DNA of 64,000 nt from Saksenaea vasiformis B4078 (Eukaryota; Mucoromycota; Mucoromycetes; Mucorales; Saksenaeaceae). The position numbers and the translations under genes were made by a program. The notes below the pieces were generated by a model. The model had not been told where the DNA came from and made no database searches. It saw only the letters and a program-made list of their open reading frames with translations. The stretch covers positions 57,880-121,879 of the forward strand of contig JNDT01001355.1 of the NCBI GenBank assembly GCA_000697055.1, given 5' to 3'. Positions 54,933 to 64,000 of the stretch are shown here, piece after piece. How positions within the stretch are numbered: position 1 is the first letter of the stretch; the number at the start of each line of letters is the position of its first letter.

Positions 54933-57900
54933 TTAAAAAAAATCAATATTTTTTTCGCGTCAAGCATCGTGATGGTTATCCATGTTAACTAGGAAGGATA
55001 TATTGGACTGAACCATTTGTGTTAGCACCACGTCCACCGTACCCTGACCTATTTTTTTTTCTTTATGGTGCTGTGTGTTCCCCCGCCAAAAAGTTGGCGT
55101 CATGAAAAAAGGATAACGAGATGGTCCAATGTGCCACCGATAGAGTACAGAACAAGGCTGTGCGTTTTGTGGCTATTTGTTTCATCCTTGCAGAAACTAG
55201 GCTGGCCTATGTCCTTCTTTCTTTTGAAAGGGAAAATGCAGTCAATATTTTTCTATAGATCTTATTGAACGCATCTATGCAATGCAGCATGCGTTCAACT
55301 AAGTAGAGATGACCAATGTTTATTTCACAAACGGTGGCGATCCCGGGGAGGACGTTCTTTTTTTTTTGTGCAATCATGGGGACAGTTACTGTGCCGACGC
55401 CTTCTTTGTGTTGCCATCAGGGTACGGATTCGCAGTAAAAAAAGCATAGTCCAGGAGCTACGCGATAGACCCGTCTGCGCCGACAAATCCGTAATTGTAC
55501 AACAGCACCTGCCAGGTTACATTCGCGTTAAATAGGTGTTTCAAAAAATACCCGAGTCGTCCACGTTAGGATAATTTGCAAGATAATAAGCAGACTTAAG
55601 TCTTATTCTTTGCAGGATAATGTTAGGCTTTCATCACGCGATATCGCTTGGATGATTTACATTGAGCGAATGCAAAAGAACACTGTCAATGTACAACAGT
55701 AGAAAATTGTAGGATCGGCAACAACATGAGTCTAACCATATTCAACGGATACTGAGCGCTCAGACGAACGATTTCGCTGTGGCAACGGCCTAAACCAAAA
55801 TGGCCTTTTGCCTTCCAAGTTCGACAGCCATCATCGCGTTCTTTTTCTTTTTTTTTCTTTTCCCTGGTGAACTTTGTTTACAGTTTTACATAGCACGAGC
55901 TATCAATGGCAATGATTACCACTGCCACCCCCGCCTTTTAAAGGGGTAGTCTCCACATTCATCGTCTTCCTTTTTTTTTTAGTCCCATTAAGGTTAAATT
56001 TTCCCACCAGGCAACTATGCTGTTGGAAGACAATACTTGGCTAGATAACAGTTTGCAAGGTGCATAGTGGGCTTTTTCTCTTCTCTTTGTGTTGCGCAGA
56101 AATCTATCATCATGATAGCCTTAACCGGTAGAAGATCATGCTATTCTTCTTTAGTTCAACGTCGGGAAAACTTTATTACTTAGAGTGAATAGTTATGCAA
56201 CGAAATCATACACGTGAGGTACATCAAGCAGATAGACAGGGCCTAAAGACTGTTACACCAATCGGTGCGTCGTTCTGTATTAAGATAACCTCGGCTGGTT
56301 AGTCAGCGTTGGCGGAGTTTACCACAAAACAGGAAGAGACGACAAAGCGTAACGCATAGTGCATCCATTCAAAAGAAAAATCAAAAAAAGCATCATAGAG
56401 ATGCGCAGCCATTGCACAAATCGTGATATTTGTTTGTGCTAAAGTATGGTGAAAACAAGCGAGACTCTTTGGAACTAGTTCGAAGCTTCGTTGGATCGTC
56501 AATGTTCTCAAATCTTAAATACAAAAATAGCTCACCGATTACTGCCCTTATCAAGCGTCTGAACGGTAGACAGGGCCTCACTCAAATTAGGTTAATTATT
56601 TTTCCTCTCGTGTCAGACTTTAAAATAGTATCTTCTTCCAGGCACAGGCGATGGTTAGATATATGTCAAATATGAATAATCAGCATGCTATTGTTATCAG
56701 GCAGCTGATTTACTTGCTGATGGGATGTCCGTGTATAATGCAGGTTCTGGCAATATTTATTTGTGTGAGGTCGCATAGTATGTTTACCAAATGTTGGGTA
56801 TTACTGTCTATCCCTACTCTCTTTATGGAGTAACAGAAACATGGCAACCTATGAAAAAAGTATATTTGCATTTGAGCTTCTTTCATTAACCGCATGGTGC
56901 GGAAGATATATAGGGTTTTGTTACCAACTTTACGTTGGAGAGGGAAGTTGCTTTGTGCTGGTGAGCAGAAATTGTTTGTGCTGCCTGTGTGATGTTATCA
57001 TTGAAACTTAGTCAATGAGACGACCGACATGGAGAACGATGGTATAGTACAGACTCGGCCGCCTGGTATAGATATCCATTTTATTTGATTTCTCTTATTC
57101 TTCTACACCATCTTTTAAAGTAGTTGGCGTCAGCTCCATATAGACTCTAAGCTGGATATAGTCCGCTTTCCAAGCTGTACTCTGGAATCTTGCGTGAAAC
57201 GCAGTTCTTTGTGTGTGATAGGTACTTGACAGGACGTATAAATCTCTTTTATTTCTTCATCTCCATTTCTTTTAACATCCCCGGTACATATTCCTGATGG
57301 GATGCACGTCCAAATCTACCCGTTTCAATTTTGAATATCATTTAGCCTGCAAGTCCCGAACCGTCATCATTTCAATAAGTACACGCTGTCACACTTTCGG
57401 TACCATCCATTTTCTGAAATAGAACACTAGACGTTGTATCGCTTCAAGTTATCTACAGTGCGTAATACTCCACCATCTCTTGGCAGGACTATCGTTGGCG
57501 GTAGGTAAACTGACATCAAATTTTATTCCATTTATTACCGATGTATGTGCAATTTCGACCAAGAGAAAAGAGACTCCAAGCGACGTAAAATGCACTGTGA
57601 AAATCAGTATGCGAAGTGATTACATATTTGACAAGTTGCATGAACTTTAAAAAATGTCATTCACTCTCTTTGTTTAATGGCTCTTCTGTTGCTGCTCTAT
57701 TGGTAATTTTTTCATTTGGAACGTTTAAAGGTTTTCGCTTATTCTTTAGCAACAGATAAGCGATAGTACATGTAGTAATCGTGAGTGTGGTCTCCAAGTT
57801 ATGGATGTGCTCTTTTTACGGGGTTGCATGAAAGGGTTAGCCAAGCCACCTAGTGAGTGCGACATGAGGAAGGACGGAGATTGCAGCTTGAGTGATTCCT

Positions 57901-58329
57901 ATTCGCCAGCGCTTTATGAAAAAAAAGATAAAAAGGCGAAGCAAATATAATTTTGATGTTTTTTTTTCAACAACCCTGCTACCGCCAGTCTTCACCTAAT
58001 GTTTTATATTAGTGAAGCGGTTCTTTCTATACATCAAAGAACAGGGAAAATGGAATTTACAAACCAATATTAATCACCGAAGATGATATCATATCAGTTC
58101 ATCCTAGGCTTCATGCATTGGTTACATCGATAACTGCGGTAAAAAGGGAATGAAAAATTTTTTTTCTGAGAACGGGGCTTTTCTCTCTTCAAGCTGAAGA
58201 TGTGTGCAACCATGACAGAAAATATGATAGGATATCTGCTTAGCGTAGCTGCGTCTGCAAATAAAAAATAACAAGAGCCACTCTCTTTCTTTCCTTTTCT
58301 TCTCCTTCTTCCTTCTTACAATCTATTCC
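54933..58329. other. Large intergenic region (3.4 kb) with a repeat copy
   Basis: No supportable gene. It carries a dispersed repeat copy (about 57000-57560). On the minus strand near 56500-56300 a frame reads HTLAQTNITICAMAAHLYDA then FFDFSFEWMHYALRFVV, which looks like a stranded exon, perhaps from a decayed gene. Confidence 0.35.
57000..57560. repeat. Degenerate dispersed repeat, copy 3
   Basis: Matches segments of 22950-23760: TTGGCGTCA to CTCTGGAAT at about 57124-57190 and GGACTATC to AACTGACATCAAATTTTAT at about 57488-57525. Borders are approximate. Confidence 0.35.
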
Positions 58330-60194
58330 ATGGGTGCGGACAGTTTGGAAGGTACTTCTTTACGCGTCTTTCGCCTTCTCTTTAATTAAATTTGAAATTG
58401 CGACAACTTAGGGATTGATCATTTAAAAAAGACAACCCTATTAACAACAATATACCGCTATCTTCAGCGTCATTGTGCTTGGCCCGATGTCCTACGCTGG
58501 AAAGCTTCGGTATGTTCTCCTTAACTACAACTGCACAACCTCATTTCGAACATGACGCGTTGCTAGGTGTTGTTGTCAACATTACCGGCTGTCTTGACAA
58601 TGACAGCCTTCTCTTTGCTTATATGTTGGCTTCATATCAAACTTCAAATTGCAATGAATATTTCTGTTTCTGTGTGTAAGTTTTTCGTGACACTAAAAAA
58701 AAAAAAAAGGTAGTCTGACATGCAACCGTACTAGTGGGTACCGTTTCCGTCGCTTTGGGTTTATTGCTCGCTTTCCGTGTAAACACAGCCTATGATCGCT
58801 ACTGGGAAGGTCGTAAACTCATTCAGACTGTTATGGCTACAATTCGAAATCTTGCACGTCAAGTGTGGATCAATATCCCAGAAGAGACCGAAACTGACCA
58901 TTTGGAAAAAATGCGCTGTGTAAAACTGCTGCTGGCTTATATGGTGGCTACAAAACATCACCTACGCCATGAATACGGTATTGACTATTACGACTGTAAG
59001 TTTTCTCTTTTTTTTTTGTGCAGAATGGTCGTTAACAGGAACGTAGTGGAGGTGTTACTGCCTCCTAATTGGAAGCCCGCCAGTGTTGCTTATGCACACA
59101 AGCCCAAGATGATCGGAAAGAAGTCCTTGTCGCAAATTGATGCTCCTAGCAGAGCCCGCAAGTTGCTGGACCGTGCCAAATCCATTTCTCTTGTTGTTTC
59201 TCTCCATGACAGTATTAAGCCACCGACCCATGAATGTCCTCTTGATCCGGATGATCCGACCGATATGTGCAACGTCCGTCGATCTGTCTTGCGTCAGCAT
59301 TTCCCTGATTCTGAACTTGCTGATGTGTCGGCTGCTGACGTTCGACGTAAGGCTATTGGCCATGAGTCGGATGAGGAAGAGGATGTAGATGAAGAAGCAA
59401 CGGCATACGGTGAAGAGGAAGAAGGCCAACAAGTTCCCGAGGCATGTGACGCTACGGCGGCTGAAGATTGCGAAGCCGCCCCTCGGTCCCGAGGACTCGA
59501 GCCCTCTGGGTCCTCCTCTTCTGCTGAAACTCGTCACCATTTGCACCTGCCCCATCGTCGCCACCGCAGCCGAAAGGCCAACAAGACCTTCACAAGTGAC
59601 GAAGATTTGCCTGATCAGGGTGACTCTGACTTGGCTTTGCCCATCGAAATTTTGTTCCGTGTTGCGCTTTACATCAACCAAGCCAAAGCGGCCGGTAAAA
59701 TTGAATCCAACTTTGTATCTGTTACCACCGCTTCGCTGGATACCCTGATTAACTGCCTCACTGCTTTTGAAAGAATTGTGCATACCCCAATCCCAAAGGC
59801 TTATAATATCCATTTGTAAGTCCATTCATACTCCTCACAAGGAGAATCAGCTGACCACCTTTCATTATAGGAAACAAGGTGTTGTTTTGTACATCTTCTT
59901 TTTCCCCTTTGCACTTGTTGATTCCCTTGGCTGGCTTGTGGCCCCCATTGTGGCCTTGGTTTCATTCACGCTGTTCGGTATCGAAGCAATTGGTGCTGAA
60001 ATCGAAAACCCATGTAAGTCCTTGAAAACCCATCGTGTCGCCTTTTCTATGGTCAACTAAATTGTTATTTAGTCGGTTATGACGCCAATGATCTTCCCTT
60101 GAACCATTATTGTGACGAACTGAAGAAAGAAGTCGAGTATATCATTTATCGTATTCCAACGCATTCCACCAGCATTTTGTTGGATGGTCAATAA
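58330..60194 (+). CDS. Bestrophin-family (UPF0187-type) anion channel
   Basis: Seven exons (58330-58351, 58412-58509, 58567-58675, 58735-58995, 59047-59815, 59871-60013, 60073-60194) give 507 aa. N-terminus: YRYLQRHCAWPDVLRWKAS. First membrane part: VLLSTLPAVLTMTAFSLLIC. Then the family signature GLLLAFRVNTAYDRYWEGRK and ATIRNLARQVW. A long acidic insert follows (about residues 290-355: HESDEEEDVDEEATAYGEEE). Then LPIEILFRVALYINQAKAAG, TTASLDTLINCLTAFERIVH, TPIPKAYNIHL, the second membrane part VVLYIFFFPFALVDSLGWLV, APIVALVSFTLFGIEAIG, IENPFGYDANDLPLNHYCDE and a short tail. The signature residues of fungal bestrophin-like channels are present. The acidic, Ser-rich insert is unusual. Anion-channel activity is inferred from the family. 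Confidence 0.85.
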
Positions 60195-61755
60195 AGAGAG
60201 AACTTTTTTTACGCCAATGATAAGATGGATATCTACGGTTTGTCAGTTCAGCAGTCTTTGGTTATATAGCAAAGGTCGATGTTATCAGGACTAACTGACG
60301 TGGAATGTCGTACAAAAAAGCTGTGACCAACAATAAGCGGATAAGGTTCTGGCACTATTGGGAAATTGTAGGAAAGCCTTGTACCTCGAATAAAGGAAAT
60401 GCAAGAGACTGGATGTAGTTTGTTAATATAGTCCAATATTGTAAGGAGACTGGAGATGGTAATTGCATGCTAGTATCGATCATCGACAGTATTTTAATGG
60501 ATGCCTCTAAACGCTGGTTTCTTCCGCTTCAAGGCTAGCATTGAGGGTTAATCGGTGACAATCAGATCTTGTCTTCTGTCTTGGACCATTATCAATGACA
60601 GCAAACAGGTTCTATCTCATCTTAGCCAAAATCCTTTAAAGTTAGGCTTGGCAAATTTTGAACTCTTTGACGATGCTATCCACATTGTTTGCTATTTGTA
60701 AGTTACCCATTTGTCAGGTGCTACCATTGGATCAAAGCATGTGCAGGTTCTCTGAAAGACTTGCATTACGAAATCATTACAAATCCACAGATCATGAACT
60801 GTATCCAGCCAAACTCCCGTTTCCCGGTGATAAATAGGTTCAGGTCTACATCCATGCTGGCAGATTAGTTTTGTAGTCTCACCGGTAGTGAGCTATCCAC
60901 TAAAGCAAAGGTTCACAGATCCATTGAAGTATGATGTCACCAGTGTTACCATCTCCGTAGTGCTTGACAATTAAGCTACAGCGGAGAGAATATACGGTGG
61001 TTAAAGATTCGATAAATATGTCATCTAACTGTGACGGAAAGATGTTTAGTTGGATATGCCGCGAAATAAGAGAACATACGCTAGGCACCGTTATCGGCAT
61101 CAAAGCGAGCAAGAAGTTAGAATCGTCTTCCAATTCAGCGGTTTACTCTTTATAGATATCTTATTTTACTCTAATGAAGAGATTAGCGGAGGTTGATAGC
61201 CGATGTACATCTGAAGATTGTAACGCCAACAATAACAAATCACCGGATGTATACTGCCGCGTTCACTATTTCACAGCTCTTAAACGATTGCAATCTGTGT
61301 GTTCAAATGCTCAGATCCCACCATCGTCGATGGGCGATATTCGATGTACCAGTGCTTTATTGCGGAATACTCTGCTATCATGTAAATGGCTTCATCGGCA
61401 TCAACGTTGTTTGAGTTGAGAATGTGACGAAGCGTAAGTTCGTTAAGTAGCACAGAAATCTTATTTGCAACGGCACGTCTGGTATTTGACAGAGTGCAAC
61501 ATATCTCTGGGTAAAACTGCTTTCTGCAGAATGAGCAGAAGCAAGCATCTTTTATACGTCGTTTAACAAACTGCGTCTTTAGACGAATAGCTTTTTCAAT
61601 ATCTTCGGCTTAGCAAATTATGCAGCCGCTGTCCTACATGGAAAAAGCCTAAGTCCAGATGGCGTCCATTATGGGACGTCTCACATAAAAGAGGTGCAAA
61701 ACGCGTGCGCTTCGATTTTTCCAGCTTCTAAACACATTTTGACACGATATCAGAA
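60195..61755. other. Intergenic with short frames, possible decayed sequence
   Basis: About 1.5 kb. Segments around 61310-61412 resemble the dispersed repeat near 30535-30625. Short frames on both strands have no family match. Confidence 0.35.
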
Positions 61756-63721
61756 ATGCCTGGTTTGAATGTATTAGTGCGCTTCCATTGCCACCATCCC
61801 TAACGTTCTTCTATTAAGGACGATGGCTCGCTGTACGATACAGAAGACGAACTTATTCGACAATGTATGCACAGCTTCAGCTTTGATGGATGTGTCGCAA
61901 AAGGAGAATCACTAGGATTTAACCACACCAATGAAATTACCAACCTGATATACCACCACCCCCCTGATCAATGCGCGATTGGGCATGTGTGCACAAGGAT
62001 TTTTAACGAAGATAACTTCACCAATGAAATACGTCTCGACTGCAAGTTTGACGAATATTTCCCAGAGACATATGCATACGACGTTGGTGCGCAAATCAAT
62101 TGCAGTGGTCAGCCACATGATGAAAGCAACTTAGCAAAATACGTTATCTATTATGCTCCTTGTGCGGAGGTAGCAGCGAAATCATTTCCCAAGTGTTTGC
62201 ACAGTGTTAAAGTATAATCCATAGGTGCGACTTCCGTTGGGCTGTATCACGGGCACAGACGAATTTAGACGATCAATTCAAGAGGCTCTAAAGGAGGAAA
62301 CTGATGAAAACATATACAATGCACTGCAAGTCATGTTTAGACGCTTTGGATACTACTATCCTTCCAAAATCATATTTGGTACACTCATATTTTGCAAAAG
62401 TAAACGACTCACGCATGCTGCTTTTTAGGTGGCAGAATTACCTACAAAGTAGAAGATTGCCTAGAGAAATTTGAACGGCATATGGAAGAAACACTTTCAG
62501 GTGAAGAAGTGGCAGCAAATGTGATGAGAGCCAAAGAAGATTCGAGACACTGGGAAGCTATAGGTATGTTCAATTTTAACGGCGTTGCAATCAAATCATA
62601 TTTATCCATAATGTATACCAGGCGGAAACCCTGAAGAACTCTTTCACGGTGGATTTGAAGCCTGGAGAAGAAGTACCCTTGAAGATCCAAAGATAATTCA
62701 GCTTACAGACATGAGGCCAATTTATGATGTATTGGACAACAATGAGCGCTCAAAGGTGAAGGAAATTTATAGAAAGAGACTTCTCAAGGATGATTACGTG
62801 CCGTATAATCGCTTGCTCCAGTTTTCGGCTGGTATCACGTATGGTAATCAGCAAAACCCATACCTATGTATATTCGACTATTCGAAAGCTCAAGACGGTA
62901 AATTTGCAATCTTTATTTGGTTTAAACAGAAAACAATCTTTAATGTTTTTTAGCCTCAGACAGGATGCTATGCTTTGTGAATCCCAAAGAGGTGGTGAAG
63001 GATCCCTACGAAGATCGAGTAACTCCAGCAATCCTTAGCTTTGTTAGGAAGTCCGGAGATTATGGCCATCAAAACGTAAAGTACGGAGACATTGTTTACG
63101 TACGGTTACACGATCCCACATTTGAATTCTCAGAAGGAAAAGAAGTCAAGAGGTTCCTCACATTGCTTCCAAATGAAGCTTGTAGCAACGCGCAGGGGCC
63201 TTCAGAGCTCTCCAAAGTTGCAGATTGCCTACTAGTCAAGGCATCTCAATTATCATCAGGACTACTGCAAGAATGGTAGAGACATTGCGATATAATGCAG
63301 ATATGCTTCAGTGCGAACTAACCACATGATTAGGAAAGTTATTAGGCATGCTTCGGGTGGTACTGCTACCGATGATTACGTCCGAGTTGGTGACAGCATA
63401 ACTCTCCAAAGCGAAATTACCGATACCTCAGGGAAGAATGTGCCGGTGTATCTCTATGTTGCCACCGAACGGTACCCGGGCGATGTACCAGGTGCCCTAA
63501 CGGGATCTGTAAATCCAATGTTGATCAAATCACGTATATCCGTCATTGCTGCAACACAAGATCGAGATGATACTTCGCCTGACACTTGTTGGAATATCAA
63601 ACACTATCAAGGAAAATCGAATGGTTCCATGCGGCTGGACGTTCAGGAGATGCTGGTGCACTGCTGGACAAGAGCCATAAAAAGTGATGGGAAACTAACA
63701 CTGCGGGAAAAAGTCGGTTAA
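61756..63721 (+). CDS. Protein with MACPF-like core (unconfirmed), seven exons, 546 aa
   Basis: Exons 61756-61770, 61819-62169, 62225-62378, 62429-62563, 62622-62897, 62954-63275 and 63334-63721 join in phase to 546 aa. Central motifs are ALQVMFRRFGYYYPSKIIFG, GGRITYKVED, SRHWEAIGGNPEELF, EAWRRSTLEDPKIIQ and MRPIYDVLD. The series F-G-x-x-x-P-x-x-I-x-x-G-G, then I-G-G-[ND]-P, then W..S......I........PI..LLD resembles fungal proteins with a membrane-attack-complex/perforin core, a group expanded in Mucoromycota. Downstream are two beta-rich stretches (YGDIVYVRLHDPTFEF; DYVRVGDSITLQSEI) and CWNIKHYQGKSNGS. No signal peptide is seen. The assignment is by eye, and nothing here shows pore-forming activity. 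The C-terminus ends right at repeat-like DNA, so it may be shortened. Confidence 0.5.
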
Positions 63722-64000
63722 TTTTGGTTAAATTTTTGGTTAAATAGTTAACCGAAAAGTTGGGGGATTAGGAACCTAATCCCCGGAAATGACCGAGATG
63801 AAATAACCTGAAAGTGACCTAAATTTTTGGTCGAACTGACCAGAAATAACCATAAATGACCAAAAAGTTTGGGTACATTTTGATAGTAAAATAGTGGTTC
63901 ACCACGAATATTGCTACTTTTACATTAGGTATCAGAATCATACAGCATGTTTTAATGCTAAATACAGCAGTATCTGCTTCTTTATTTATTATATATTCTT
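63722..64000. other. Right edge: repeat-like non-coding DNA
   Basis: Contains repeated GGTTAAAT-type words (63725-63755), a near-perfect palindrome (63763-63784) and repeated TGACC/GGTCA words (63786-63870). It looks like the end of a mobile element or MITE. The window ends here. Confidence 0.4.
63763..63784. repeat. Short inverted repeat (10-bp arms, 2-nt loop)
   Basis: GGGGATTAGG, then AA, then CCTAATCCCC: perfect arms directly downstream of the MACPF-like gene. It may form a hairpin in DNA or RNA, or belong to the terminal part of an inserted element. Confidence 0.7.

Noticed and set aside
59055..59825. Minus-strand 256-codon frame
   Set aside because: Antisense shadow of the long fifth exon of the bestrophin-type gene, which has strong family motifs.
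1..64000. tRNA genes, 5S rRNA and CRISPR arrays
   Set aside because: I scanned by eye for T-loop words, 5S internal motifs and regular short spaced repeats and found none that held up; a tRNAscan run would be needed to be sure.

Overview
This window is eukaryotic and fungal, and most likely comes from an early-diverging filamentous fungus (Mucoromycota, probably Mucorales). The reasons are the many short introns of about 45-65 nt with GT/GC...AG borders, long pyrimidine tracts before starts and acceptors, and gene content that includes a Kre9/Knh1-like secreted protein, a PAS kinase, Eaf6, a Mus7/Mms22-like protein, a fungal G-alpha and a gephyrin-type molybdenum cofactor protein. No bacterial, viral or CRISPR signature was seen. 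Genus cannot be fixed from the sequence. Gene models below were built by hand, joining exons wherever borders and reading phase agreed; most totals are exact multiples of three.

Left third (1-25 kb): a 3'-truncated nucleoporin Nup155/Nup170 gene, a secreted Kre9-like protein, a tiny secreted cysteine-rich peptide, mitochondrial ribosomal protein mL57, an unidentified three-exon gene, a PAS-domain kinase, phosphoserine aminotransferase, and three intronless plus-strand genes at 15.6, 18.9 and 24.6 kb. Those three look like members of one unnamed family and are separated by repeat-bearing intergenic DNA.

Middle (26-47 kb): a secretory-pathway metallophosphoesterase, a gephyrin-type MogA-MoeA fusion with a His-rich linker, a Pmp3 gene with an apparent one-base frame break, a 310-bp tandem array whose last copy runs into the start codon of an unidentified nine-exon gene, Eaf6 with a Gln-rich N-terminus, a 14-exon fatty acyl-CoA reductase fused to an acyltransferase-like half whose active-site motifs are degenerate, a short Mus7/Mms22-like protein with repeated Trp-Asp motifs, and a small I9-type inhibitor carrying a signal peptide.

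Right third (47-64 kb): a myristoylated-type G-protein alpha subunit, an intronless PY-motif protein, nucleoporin Nup88/Nup82, a bestrophin-family channel with an acidic insert, and a gene with MACPF-like sequence features next to palindromic, repeat-like DNA at the right edge.

Functional links visible here are modest: two nuclear-pore scaffold or cytoplasmic-ring genes (Nup155, Nup88), signalling genes (PAS kinase, G-alpha), and several secreted or membrane proteins. The most notable items are the reductase/acyltransferase fusion with a probably inactive acyltransferase half, the unnamed three-gene family, the cysteine-rich peptide, the start-codon-bearing tandem array, and two GC-AG introns.
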